The notes beneath the pieces are model-generated. The model did no database searches. It was not told the origin of the DNA and saw only the letters and a list, made by a program, of their open reading frames with translations. Shown piece by piece: positions 1 to 11,103 of a stretch of 64,000 nucleotides of DNA. The stretch spans positions 4,189,169-4,253,168 of the forward strand of contig KV748180.1 of the NCBI GenBank assembly GCA_001692895.1, written 5' to 3'. How positions within the stretch are numbered: position 1 is the stretch's first letter; each line of letters begins with the position of its first letter. This DNA comes from Cenococcum geophilum 1.58 (lineage: Eukaryota > Ascomycota > Dothideomycetes > Gloniales > Gloniaceae). The position numbers and the translations under genes were made by a program.

Positions 1-2
1 CG

Positions 3-1694
3 GGGTTCCTAATAACAAAAGAACTTAATTATAGATAAGTTAGATGGGTAGAGATGCTTATAGAATACCATTTTAAGATTTAGTATACTAAAGGAATAGA
101 GAATACAAGAGTAGATGCATTTAGTAGAAAGGCTAAACTATAAAATAATAAAAAACTATTGGGAGCAATACTACACAGAGATAAGGATAAATTAATTAGA
201 TATAATTACCCTAAACTGGTAGCAACTTAAGAGGATAACGAACTAGAAAGAGTCTACGAGATACTGGAAAGCTTTTAGGTATAGAGAATTCTAGAAGCAT
301 AGCTAGAAGATCTATAGATGGATATATACAAAAGTTAAGAAGTAAAGTACATCCTAAAGAGTGTAGTAGAGCATATCGTAAAAGACTTCTATAAGGGAAT
401 AACTTAAGGACATAATGGAGTAATAGGCTTAGTGTTAAGACTTTAGGAAGAATACATTATTAACGGAATCTGGAATATCGCAAGAAAGGTAATAAAAGAG
501 TGTTTAGATTGCTAAAGGAATAAACTAATAAGGCATAAGCTATATAGAGGGCTACAACCTATTAAAACACTAGAGAGACTATAGGAGGTTATATTATAGG
601 ACTTTATTATTAAGTTACTAAAGTTAAGAGATCCTATTACTGGATAAGATTATAATATAATTTTAGTAATAGTAGATAAGCTTATAAAGTGGGGATACTT
701 TATAGTATGCACAGAAGAAATCTTAGCGGAAGATATCGCTAGAATCTATATTAAAGAAGTGTTTATAAGATATAGAGCACTAAGCAAGATTATATTAGAT
801 AGAGATTTAAGATTTATAGCAGCATTTTAGGAGGTATTCTTAGCGGAGTAAGGAGTTTAAGCAGTAACTTCTACCGTATATTATCCGTAGACAGACGGTT
901 AAATAGAAAAATTAAATTAGATGCTAGAATAGTATCTAAGGTATTATATTAATTATGCATAAAATAATTGGGTATTGCTATTATTAGTTATATAGTTTAT
1001 ATATAATGCAACACTACAGGAAGGAATAGGCATATTACTATTTAAGGCGAATTATGGATATAAGCTAAGAATATTATTATTACTACGGTAAGCGAAGAAA
1101 ACGAGTAGTATAGCTAAAGAAAGAATGAAGATATTAATAAATCTTTATATAGACCTTATAGAATTAGTAAAGGAAGTATAAGAAAGAATAAAAAGGTACT
1201 ATAATGCTAAGAGATCTAAGGGACCAGATCTTAAGGAGGGAGATAAAGTGTAGCTACTATATAAAAATTTTAAGAGTTAACGGCTAAGTAAGAAGTTAAA
1301 CTATGTTAGACTAGGACCTTTTAAAATTATATAGAGGATTTTACTAGTTACGTTTAAGTTAAACCTACTAGCCAAGATGAAAATTTACCCTATATAGCAT
1401 ATTATAATGCTAAAGCCAGTATACGGGAATATTAAGCTACTAGTTTATAAAGCAGACACGTATAGAGGATAGGAAGAAGACAAATAGTAAGTTTTAAAGA
1501 TCGTTAGTTATAAGGACGTTAACAATAAAATATAGTATAAGGNTAAGTAGATAGGCTATAATAAGACTATCTAAGAGCTATTAGAGAATTTAAAGAACGC
1601 TATAGGAAAGGTATAGGAGTATTAAAAGAGATTAGGTCAGGTAGTATTAATAAAAAGGGATCGCTAAAAAATAAATTACCTAAGGGGGACCTAA
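3..1694 (+). pseudogene. Gypsy/Ty3 chromovirus pol, 3' part (RNase H end, integrase, chromodomain), RIP-degraded
   Basis: One frame can be followed from the window edge to a stop at 1692-1694. It opens with the last part of a Gypsy RNase H (YHFKI and later VDAFSRK near 60-130). The integrase zinc finger keeps both His (372, 411) and both Cys (501, 510). The core keeps Asp at 600, Asp at 798 (LDRDLRF) and Glu at 906, so the catalytic triad survives. Around 1489-1640 lies a chromodomain-like tail (VLKIV...IGY...LLENLKNA...EY), which in this family tethers integration to heterochromatin. About 30 in-frame TAG/TAA codons sit at expected Gln/Trp positions. The upstream gag, protease and RT lie outside the window. 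A purine run follows directly at the stop. The family assignment is secure; the copy is dead. Confidence 0.9.
1681..1691 (+). other. Candidate polypurine tract of the Gypsy element
   Basis: A G-rich run (TAAGGGGGACC) overlaps the end of the chromodomain frame, where plus-strand priming would be expected just before a 3' LTR. I could not define the LTR that should follow, since no second copy of the flanking sequence is in the window. Confidence 0.4.
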
Positions 1695-1807
1695 GAAGAG
1701 TAGTTACCAAACTACTTAAATCTATTTCCTTCTTAGTTAAAAGAGAACCCGTTCTTTTATTACTAAATTTCTATAAACCTTATTTTATAAGTTTCTACTC
1801 CTTAAAA

Positions 1808-2000
1808 CGGACCTTCTTACGAACCTTCTTAAGACGGATTAGTTAAGCGGACGCCGCAAGACGAGATTTAAGGGCCCGTTGTTAAGCATTAGCAGCCTCT
1901 TATTTAGCATTATAAAAACGGCGTAACTCCGCTAGGGTAATAGATAGTTTATTATCTAGCCGCGTAGTAGTAGATTAAATATAAAACCTTAAGATAGATA
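1808..2000 (-). pseudogene. Unrecognised degraded reading frame, Lys/Arg-rich C-terminus
   Basis: Reading leftwards, a frame of about 60 codons shows only Gln-type stops and an alternating basic/hydrophobic helix pattern (LSITLAELRRFYNAK, then RLKKVRKKVRFKE) before a stop near 1808. Such short basic coiled C-termini occur in some fungal pogo-type transposases, but I see no DDE core to confirm that. It lies just past the 3' end of the Gypsy element on the opposite strand. It could be the tail of a buried DNA transposon or a chance frame. Confidence 0.25.
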
Positions 2001-2186
2001 AGTTAAGGAACTAGACAACTATTAAGAGTAATAAGTCGCGTATATTTAGTATTAGAGATAGAGTAAACGTTATAGAATAAATAAATATTCGCTTTAGTAC
2101 ACTCTAAGTAAGAGGACGGTTATTACGAAGATGGACTTACTAACGCAATATAAACTAACCCCTTTTTTAAATAATAAGAATATAGA

Positions 2187-2517
2187 GACAGTATAATCTC
2201 ACTAAGAGATAATATTGTAGTAACGGTACGAGACCAACGAGCTGTAGACGAGGAAGTAAGAGCTTTAGGTATAATAAGCAAAGATATTGACTAAATTAAT
2301 TAGACGGATATTATACCTTTAGTAAATGACTTAGAGATATTTCGAATCTTTAAGGATAAAGATAAGGAGGAGGGAAATAGTATTACGGACGCTTTAAGTA
2401 CAATATTATAACTACTTAAAAAGGAGTCGGAAAAAGCTAGTTAGTTAATTTAGGCACGGTCTAAAATAGAGCCGATAGAGCTATGTAATGAGGAATAGTA
2501 ACTAAGGTTATATAACG
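2187..2517 (+). pseudogene. Unrecognised degraded reading frame
   Basis: About 110 codons in one frame have a protein-like mix of charged and aliphatic residues (DNIVVTVRDQRAVDEEV near the start, IFKDKDKEE in the middle). They are broken by a handful of TAA/TAG codons that fit lost Gln or Trp. No family is recognised. The position between a Gypsy 3' end and repeat R would suit a retroelement gag fragment, but that is a guess. Confidence 0.25.
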
Positions 2518-2801
2518 TGATTTGTATAATCTATATAATCTATATAATCTATAATAGAGTAAATAGAGTATACGTACCTTACGTACTAAGGGGATTTCTT
2601 AAGAGTACGGTTGTATATTTAAAGGACTATAGTCCCTACCCAGATAGTTCTCTCCTTTGTAGTAAATCTTAGAATATAATTAGAGTTAATCTGTTAGGCA
2701 ACCACTCTACTAGTTATTATTACGTTGTTAACTTCTTGTTTACCTATATACCTAGCCTATTAATAAGTCTACCGTAGTTCTTGCTATAAGGCTTCGTTAT
2801 A
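2518..2801. other. AT-rich spacer without recognisable gene
   Basis: It begins with three direct copies of a 10-bp TATAATCTAT motif (2524-2555) and then holds nothing I can assign. Confidence 0.4.
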
Positions 2802-3758
2802 TAATTACTAGTATAAAAATATATATCTATACGCCTATATATTTATATAAAGCTCTATATAAAGCTCTATATAAGGCTCTATATAAGGCTCTATATAAAG
2901 TTCTATATAAGACTCTATACAAAGCTCTATATAAGGCCCTACTTAAAGCTCTACTTAAAGCTGTACTTAAAGCTCTGCTTAAAGCTCCTTAAAGCTCTAC
3001 ATAAGGCTCTGCTTAAAGCTCTATATAAGGCTCTATACGAAGCTTTATATAAGGCTCTATATAAAGCTCTACACAGGACTCTATACGAAGCTCTACTCGA
3101 AGTTCTACTTAAAGCTCTACACGAAGCTTTGTATAAAGCTTTGCATAAAGCTTTACACGAAGCTCTATACGAAGCTTTGTATAAAGCTTTGCATAAAGCT
3201 TTACACAAAGCTCTATACGAAGCTCTGCAGAAGCTCTATATAAAGCTCTATACGGAGCTCTACGTAGGGCTCTACGTAAGCCTCTACTAAAGCTCTATAT
3301 AAGGCTTTATTAAAGCTCTACACAAGGCTCTACCTAAAGCTTACCTCCTTCTATAAAATAAATCTATACCTACTAGTAGTCCTTAGTTATTATTTAAAGC
3401 TAGCTCGTCGGTTTGGGTACTCTAGCTATAGTAGGAAGAGGGCGGCGGTAGTCGTGGGCTGCTACGACTTAGGGGCGTCAGGCGCGATAACGAGATAACG
3501 AATTAGAATTGGGCAAATCGGGCAACGTAGTCTTCTTCGCTAGGTTTGCTTTAGTAATTCTAACTATTAGGAATAGCTTAGGGAGCTATAAGAGTTGAGA
3601 TAATTTGGCTTAAAGTAGGTATATATAGGCCTAAATACCCCACGCGGGACTAATAAAAATCTAAACCGTGTACTAGACCTTCTAACGAAGGTCTTACCAA
3701 AAGCGGCTAGCGGCTTGGTAAGGTAAGCCTTAGCAAGAAGGTCTGGGAACGAGATAAT
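2802..3758. repeat. Repeat R, copy 1 (RIP-altered), with internal 12-bp minisatellite
   Basis: This ~957-bp block aligns end to end with 33472-34430. Both copies start with AATTACTAGTATAAAAAT, run into a 12-bp minisatellite, continue into a shared unique stretch and end with a multi-arm hairpin followed by GAACGAGAYAAT. Copy 1 has many C-to-T and G-to-A changes relative to copy 2 and a ~10-bp deletion near 3450. Flanks differ completely between copies, so this is a dispersed element. It could be a solo LTR (copy 2 ends ...GAGACA, copy 1 ...GAGATA), but I could not find a clean target duplication. Confidence 0.75.
2850..3345. repeat. 12-bp minisatellite array, RIP-converted (AGCTCTATATAA type)
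   Basis: About 40 units of 12 bp. Most read AGCTCTATATAA or close variants; the better preserved arrays at 23.4-24.1 kb and 33.5-34.0 kb show the unit as AGCTCTGCACGA. The difference is what C-to-T plus G-to-A at CpA/TpG would give. Because 12 is a multiple of 3, the array is open in several frames and yields artificial four-residue repeat peptides; these are not genes. Confidence 0.9.
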
Positions 3759-3840
3759 ATAATGCCCTCCTTGCGCATTCTATATATAATGCCCTCCTTA
3801 CACATTCTGTATATAATGCCCTTCTCGCGCATTTTATATA
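3758..3840. repeat. 27-bp tandem repeat, three units
   Basis: Three units start at 3758, 3785 and 3812, each containing TATAATGCCCTYCT followed by a CGCATT-like core. They abut the right end of repeat R copy 1. Confidence 0.8.
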
Positions 3841-3947
3841 TCTTACTTAATTTAAGCAATAAATAAGTATTACTCTTCCTACGTAGTTGGTGTAAAATAA
3901 ATTATATTATTTTAGATAATTTAATATAATATAGTGACGGTTCTCTT

Positions 3948-4136
3948 CTACCTGCCTACCTACTGACTTACCTACCTACCTGCCTGCCTGCCTACCTGCC
4001 TACCTGCCTGCCTACCTACCTATCTACCTGCCTGCCTATCTACCTACCTACCTGTCTGTCTGTTTGTCTGTCTATACCTACCCATCTATACCTACCTATC
4101 TATGCCTACCTATCTGTGCCTACCTATCTATGTCAC
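3948..4136. repeat. Degenerate tetranucleotide (CCTA/CCTG) microsatellite
   Basis: Roughly 45 tandem tetranucleotides of CCTA, CCTG, TCTG or TCTA type. Their interchange (CTG with CTA) fits G-to-A change in an original CCTG repeat. Confidence 0.9.
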
Positions 4137-4195
4137 CTTAATTCGATCGATCGATTGAATCGTTTATCGTGTTCGCTGGCTGGTCGTTTAAACGG

Positions 4196-4350
4196 TTGTN
4201 GTGTGGCTCTGGCGACGGTCGTGTGGCGATGACGACGGTCGTCTAGCTCTGGCGACGGTCATCTGGCTCCGGTGACGGTCGTCTAGCTCTGACGACGGTC
4301 GTCTGGCTCTGACGGTCGTCTAGCTCTGGCGACGGTCGTCTGCTGGCTGT
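4196..4350. repeat. 20-bp tandem repeat (GCTCTGGCGACGGTCGTCTA type)
   Basis: About seven to eight units of 20 bp, GC-richer than the surroundings, one with a 3-bp deletion near 4310. Each unit holds a small palindrome (GACGGTCGTC). No gene seen; the stretch 4350-4478 after it is unassigned. Confidence 0.85.
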
Positions 4351-4478
4351 CGTTCTGGTGTCTTCCTAGGTAGGGAGGATATAAGGAAGGGTAAAAAATG
4401 AGGTGGCTACCTAGGTGTATATAGGGGGTATACTTAGCAGAGGCATGTGTAGAGGCTATTGGGAATATAGCGGGGACC

Positions 4479-4645
4479 CGATGCGGAGCTTCGTGTAGAG
4501 CCTCTGTACGTAGAGCTTCGCGCAGAGCCTTATGCAGAGCCTCTATACGCAGAGCTCCATATAGAGCCCCGTGTAGAGCCTCGTGCAGAGCTTTATATAA
4601 GAGCTTTGTGTAGAGCTTCGTGTAGAGCTTCGTATAGAGCTTTGT
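4479..4645 (-). repeat. 12-bp minisatellite, reverse orientation
   Basis: About 13 imperfect units of AGAGCTTCGTGT, the reverse complement of the AGCTCTGCACGA unit used in repeat R. The array stops exactly where the Gypsy LTR fragment begins at 4646. Confidence 0.8.
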
Positions 4646-4697
4646 TATCACGGCACTGACCTGACGCATACTGTTTTATACTGTCTCGTACTATTTC
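4646..4697 (+). mobile_element. Left piece of a Gypsy 5' LTR split by the MULE-like transposon
   Basis: The sequence from TATCACGGCAC matches the first 52 bp of the 187-bp LTR of Gypsy F (54456-54642). The rest of the LTR resumes at 20643. The last 9 bp here (TACTATTTC, 4689-4697) are repeated at 20643-20651. Joining 52 bp with 135 bp (20652-20786) gives exactly 187 bp, the length of the intact LTRs, which proves the interruption. Confidence 0.93.
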
Positions 4698-5047
4698 AAG
4701 TCTAGAGCTCGGCTAGTATTACGGGAGTGCTAGCCAAGGCCCTAAAACCTCAGCTAGTGTAGATATTTTGGCTCTGAGTATACGGCTCGGCCAGTATTGC
4801 CAAAAGCTCCGTTAGTGCTCGCCAAGGCGCTAAAACCTCAGCTAGTGTTAATAATCTGACGCCGACACAGCCTCACTTAGTATATAATTTAACTCTTATC
4901 ATATTACGTTTAAAGTCAATATAACAGCAATATATTTTAATTATAACATCAATAGAGCTGTTTAAGAGTTTTAATTAAATACTTTATACCATTTATCACA
5001 ATTTTAAAAGAGCTAAGTAATAATATGGACGAGGTGAGTTTCGGGAG

Positions 5048-7130
5048 GTTATACTAAGGTTATATTAAGGTTTTATTAAGGATCTAATATGGCTATAGAC
5101 CCTAGAGAACCAGCAATCTAAAGCAGGAGAGGTATTTTATTAATATTCCATCTATATTATTATCTTAATCTAACTAAACTATATTAGTTGCCGCCGAATC
5201 CCTTTTAGCCCCCAGAGAACAGCCGCGATAACTTTTATATAAGCGGCGCATATATATATCTAGGTTATATCTATAATCTAATATGGAATAGACACCACTC
5301 AATAGTTTAAACACGCAATTTTATAATAAGGTAATATAACTTCTGGTGGTTATAAAAAGGATCTAATTAGGATACAGACCAAGAATTTTCTCTAAAATAG
5401 GCAGGTAAATGCTTTTAGTAGGATGGAGGTCGCATAAGATATAAGTTATATTTTAGACAAAACTACGTTATATCTATAATCTAACCTCAATAGATTATTA
5501 ACGAAGTCCTTAGCAGCCCTAGCAACTCTATCTAAGATACAGATACCACTACAATAGCTATATATAGCACTCTAGCGAATAGGGTAGTAGCTTTCAAGGC
5601 ATATTCTAATCCAGACTCGGATAGTAGTAAGGGCGAGGGTTCTAGCACTTATAATACTGCTCTTTAGCCAAATACTATAAAGAGGCGCATTTCTGGTGCC
5701 CCCAGTCAATATACTAAGGCATAGTACCTTGAACTCAACAAGCGCCCAGGGTAAATTCCGTTCTTTTATATTAAGGTAATATCTAGTATATATCTAGCTT
5801 ATATCCAAGATATAACCTAAATATAGCCCCGCGGCGAACATTTCCTCATCCATATTCTGCCAGAGGAGATTTTCTATAGATAGGATTATGCTATTAGGAA
5901 GACTATGAGTTATAAGTGCTATATATCTTTGTTATATCCTAGATCTAACTATAATAGGATCCAGATGCCAAGCACACTATTTACAGTCGGGAAAAAAAAT
6001 TCGCAAATGGTTATGGAGGATTAATTAAGCATATTAAGTCGCATTTTCCTATAAGATCCTAGATATATCCATATTATAACCTCCTTCTAACCTTAAAATA
6101 AAGAAAGGCGGAGGCTATATAATTAGGAGTATAAAGCCTAGAGGTCAAAAAGAACTAGAATTGAATAACTTGGATAGTATGTTTATCTATATATCTATAT
6201 TATATCCTAGATCTAACCCATTTTAGCGGCTTAGAAGACACTTTGTAGAGCTATTCATACTAAGGAGGAACTGCAGGTTATATACCCTATTAGTAAAGTA
6301 GTAAGAAAGGCTAGAATATATTATAATGGTATAAACTATTATTCTTCTATCCAGGATATATCGCTAATATATTTTAGCCCCCCCAACCAAAAATACACCC
6401 TTAACGGCCAAAGGTTATAAAAAACGCAAAGCAACTTCAGCAGATTTGGGTATATTATTATTTATAATCTTATTATATTATAGATCTAACCAGATTATAG
6501 AGGAGCCAGTTCAGCAGACGCGTATTATATTCCATTCCAAAATCCTATTAACCCCTAAGGGCAAAGTAAGTTTATACAGTTCTAATTACAATATAACCAT
6601 AATCTAACCTTAATATAGCCTAACCGCACCACAATGTTCAAGGTTATTAGCAAGTTAAATAAGCAGAAATGTTCTTCGTGTAGGATTAATAGTAAGAGTA
6701 AGTTTACTAGTTATATTTCTATTATATCTTAGATCTAACATAAATAGCATACTTATCTAACTGGGCTATATATATCTGGTTCAACAAGGTATACTTATAT
6801 TCTTTAATTATATTACTAATATATCTATAATCTAACTATAAATAGAACTTCGTTTTACCTAATATAACGCTGCCAGAGATTACAGATGACTTTAATAATA
6901 GGGAGACGTTTAATACTAAGGAGGACTACGCCGTATAGATTAATTAGGTTAAGGCGTTTATACATCTTAGATGCATACCGGTTAGATCCTAGTTATATTA
7001 TAGGCATAGAACATTATATAAAGCATAGAGCATAGCGCGGAGTATTACAGTTAGGCTTTCTCTTAGACATTATAATGTCTTTATATCTAGGTAATTACCT
7101 TAATATAACCTCCGCCCTTTATACTTATAA
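5048..7130 (+). pseudogene. Intron-dense gene of unknown function in MULE copy 1
   Basis: The function is not recognised. The gene is seen through its introns, each starting GT and ending TAG/CAG with a CTAAC/CTAAT branch-like motif just upstream: 5048-5098, 5132-5187, 5331-5377, 5445-5493, 5776-5826, 5916-5957, 6177-6226, 6450-6500, 6566-6618, 6698-6747 and 6789-6845. Exons between them read as protein, for example PRGEHFLIHILPEEIFYR then, after splicing, DPDAKHTIYSREKKFANGYG and a KHIKSHFP piece that hints at a zinc-finger-like His pair. Scattered TAG/TAA codons in exons fit RIP. The same gene start occurs in copy 2 (18956-19875). It may be an accessory protein of the transposon. Start codon and exact exon ends are not fixed. 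Confidence 0.6.
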
Positions 7131-7139
7131 ATATAGAAG

Positions 7140-10100
7140 TTCGTACTAACCAAGTTCTCGTTCTAATTTTCTAAGCTCCAATTCCATCTTTTAATTTTGT
7201 AGTTCAATTACTTTTACTTCAGCTTCTATACGTAAAACCCAGGCTTTTTACTTACGAATATTTAATTAGGATTGCTGTAGCGTTAACTGTTATAAGAATT
7301 GAGCTTATTAAGTAACAGTTATGCGAAGTAAAAACTAGGAGCTACTCTTATATCCTAGATATAGTTAGCTTATAAGCTAGATATATTAAGGATATATCTA
7401 GATAATCCTACCCAATAGTGAAATAGGCCTAGGAGAGAGCGAAACCTAACCATCATTTAATGTTGTAATAGAGGAAACTAAAAAATATTAGCTTTATAAA
7501 ATTTAGTAAGATCTAGAATATAATATACCGGAGCAAATAAAGGTAAGAGATTATAAACAAGATTTTAATCATGCGCCTCACAAACTTCGTAATTGCGACT
7601 ATAGGCGTATACTAGTTCCGGAAGATAATATATCTAATATAACATCATCAAAATTAAAATCTTTATCCTCTTCAATACTTATAGATATAGCATTAGCTTT
7701 TCCTTTACCAGTACAGGCCTGTTTTCTTAATTTTTCTAGCTCTTTTAAAACTCATAGAACTATAACAGATTATATTAGCGATATATCCACATTAGAGCTA
7801 TAATAAATCCATATATTTACGCTTCTCTGCCAGAGCTATTCTTTTGGCAACAGATATAGTTCGCGATATATATAAAATCCCATACTAATAATACGCCTTC
7901 CACGCTTCAAAATCAAAAACATTAATTCTTTATCCACTACAATCGTTATTATAATACTATATTACGGATATATAAAATATACTAACATTAAAATAGCAGC
8001 TAAAAGGCTTAATCGACGCCTAAGATTATTCGCTTGAAAATGGGAGCATTCAACGGCGTTTGTATTCTTTACAATTATAGAGAATATATTGCTGTCCATT
8101 TTACTACAATATAGATTTATTCCAAATGTAATACATATATATCGCTTATATCGACACCAGTTTACGATTTTATAGTTATTGCTATACTTTTCTATAACCG
8201 TAAATGTTAGAATATAGATATAGTATAGATTAATTAGGGATATAATATCTCTATACCTTCAATCGCGTCCAAAATTTCGTAATATTGCTTGTGGCTTGTA
8301 GCCTCCATAATTAAAGCCATATATTACCCAACACTATCTTAGCCCATATTTCCGGCTCCAATAACCCAACAAATACCGCGAAGAATGTGGATTTAGCAAT
8401 ATATAATTGCAGACTTCATATAGCCCTACTAGGTCTGCGAGGGGTTAATATCTACTAGGTAAAGGCCAAGCCCTAATATATTTTAGTAATATCTTTAACA
8501 TATACGTATTATAAAATACCTTTTACCTGCGCCCCATCCATATCCATAAAAGCTGCATAAAATCCACGTTTATAGATATAACTCTAATAAGTTAGATAGC
8601 CGCAATTCTTATATAAGCGGAATATAGTATAGAAAAGTTATTAATACATCTCTACTGATCGGCCCATAGCTTAGTTTATAAAAACTCTTATTAGTGTAAT
8701 AACTATAGCCTTATTAGAATAAAGATATAACCATAATATAACTGGGTTATATAATACCTTTATTAATTCTAGGGACATTTACAGCAATTACAACCTCATC
8801 TAGCCTAGCTATACCGACTCGTTTAAACGACATATCAATTTCAAACATTTTTAACGTTAATAGTATTTCTACCTAGCCTTTTTAAAAGCATATAATTATT
8901 AGCTTACTATTTTCATGGAATATATCTTATATATATCCAGGACCAGTTTTATAATACAGATGCTTTTTAAATATTACCCCTTATATATCTTGACCTTATA
9001 GAAATAATAAAAGCTATTGCTTTTTAATTATGTATTAAATCTTATTAAGATTTACTAGGCTTTAATAAAGGCTTAAAAGGCTAGTGACATCATATTTTTC
9101 GCAAAACTCTTTTATTAAAGGGCTGTATATAAAAGAGCCTAATAGAGTAAGGATAGAGCATTAATATAGCTTAGATATAACATACTTAGAGTAAGCCCTA
9201 GCCCCAACTGTCGCTGGATTTATTATTAAAGTTCTTTAATAAGCTGTATTGGAACCTTTAACGGAGGCGCTAGAGGATGCGTATATTTACTATAAGAAGT
9301 TAAAATAATATAAGGGCAATCCTTAATATTATCTGGCTATATATAATTGAACTCTACGTTATATAGGGCTAGTACCTATTTTCTAGGCCCTTGGGCATGG
9401 TTACAACCTAGATATATTAGTGTTATATTATAGTTATATTATAGTTATATCATAGTTATATACATATTATAATAACTTACCGCAATTATCTAATCTTTTC
9501 TTCCTGTGCTCTACCGCTATATAGGTTTCTAGGGTACCCTAATAGCCTTAGTTAAGTAAATCTCTTAAATACTTTAATAAGTATCTTAAAACTAAAGAAA
9601 GAGACTTTCAATAGTGTTTTTTATAGTTCTATATTTAACTTCCCTTAGTACAGTATATACTTACCACGGGTCTATCTGCAAATAACTAGTTATAGCTTAG
9701 TTATAGTAGTAATATATTTAGGATCTATTAGACACTAATTATGTACTTTACAATATAAAGATATGGCTTATAACTAGCACTCTGCTCTATATAGGCAATC
9801 TAGTACTAAAATATATAATAAATACTATTATAAAGCCTATATATATGTTAATAAAAATAGATAATATAAATAAATGTCTTACGTGTTCGTGTCTCTTCGT
9901 TTAATATTATCTTAATTTAATTCTATTAAATTGCCGAGGAAATATATAAGAGTTCGCGACGTCTATATTATAACTTAGATATAGTAGCATAATATTATAG
10001 ATATATTATACTTTTTCTTGTAATTTACGTATTCTTTCCTAGTCCTCCACTGTAATTTGCTTATGATAAAAGTTTTATAGTTAAGGGTCTAAATATTCGC

Positions 10101-10855
10101 AACAAAACACACTTAAATAGGGTATCTGTCTTCTAAAACACTTTTAGAGGCTAAGAAGAGGGCATATTATACTTATTTTGTTCTTTAATATATATAAGTA
10201 TTACATCTATCTATATTAGAACCAAGTTATATATAGAATCTATCTAGGATATAGTGTCTTACATTTTCGTATATCTTTATAATATTTTTATTATTTAGCT
10301 ATAGGCTAGACAAATCTATAATATATCTAATCCCATACTTAGAGGATATAGGATATTCCGGTATCTTTTAACTAAACACAAGTCTTTCTACTGCAAGCGA
10401 TCCAGTTTATATAATTAATATTAAGCCTAGCTATATTATAGAGATAATTAGTTTATATATTATATATAGCTCGCGTTATATAATTCTACTTACTACTATT
10501 ATTAAAGAAGAGGCGTTGGCAGATTGTTATAGTATAGGCATTTAGGATTAAATATCTTAGTAGTACTCCCGATATAAGCCGGATATATCCTAATTACCGT
10601 CTTTAATATTTACACATATGCGTTCCTTCTGCACCCGTTGCCCTTTATAGAAGAAGTCCTCCCGTAATTATTCCAAGTCTTTAATTAAAGGCTAAGTTTC
10701 TTCTGTTAGTAGTAGTATAGAAGAACTACCTAAGATAGGCAAGTACGCAAGGGTACCTAGATTATATCCTAGATATATTATTAATCTATCCTAGATACAT
10801 CTTTGCGCACTTTAGGATGCTTGCGTATTATTAGCCATTTTTAATGCTAAAATTT
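7140..10855 (-). pseudogene. Putative DDE-type transposase of MULE copy 1, intron-dense
   Basis: Read on the minus strand, a likely start (MANNTQAS) lies near 10855. Recognisable pieces follow: LREDFFYKGQRVQKERICVN (about 10.6 kb), RLLGYPRNLYSGRAQEEKIR (about 9.5 kb), MFEIDMSFKRV (8815-8853), AFMDMDGAQVKG (8521-8556) and NTNAVECSHFQANN followed by LRRRLSLLAAI (7994-8073). The last block, N-T-N-x-V-E-x-x-H followed by LSLL-AI, and the Asp-containing SFKR and DMDGAQ blocks resemble large multi-intron transposases I know from fungal repeats; this is from memory, not a search. Clear introns are 9408-9480 (with four direct ~14-bp repeats) and 9592-9664, both GTAAGT...TAG. In-frame stops are RIP-like. 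Most exon limits remain undefined. Confidence 0.6.
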
Positions 10856-11103
10856 GCACGATCTTAAATACGCCAAAGATAGGGTATAGTTGCAATATTA
10901 TATAATAATGTATAGCTTTAATATATTAATCACGATAATTTTAAAGAATTTTGTATTAAAAGCTTATTAGGTATACACGCACGGGGCTAAAGTTTATCAA
11001 GTGTAAGATTTTGCGACGTGGCGTATTTAAACACTCTCGGAGCTTTCGGCTACACTCTCCGACCTTCAGACTCTTTGGCTCCGGCCTAACTTCGCCAGGT
11101 ATA

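Larger units (their letters stand above)
4776..11073. mobile_element. MULE-like DNA transposon, copy 1 (6.3 kb, two convergent genes)
   Basis: It is flanked by the 9-bp duplication TTTGGCTCT (4767-4775) and TTTGGCTCC (11074-11082), the one difference being a C/T change. Terminal inverted repeats of about 40 bp share GCTCGGCC-AGT and AAAAGCTCCG blocks (4786-4813 against 11025-11066). The element sits inside the left end of copy 2. It carries an intron-dense plus-strand gene (about 5.0-7.1 kb) and an intron-dense minus-strand gene (about 10.9-7.1 kb) meeting tail to tail. RIP is lighter than in copy 2, in line with later insertion. Naming it a Mutator-like element rests on duplication length, inverted ends and transposase motifs. 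Confidence 0.85.
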
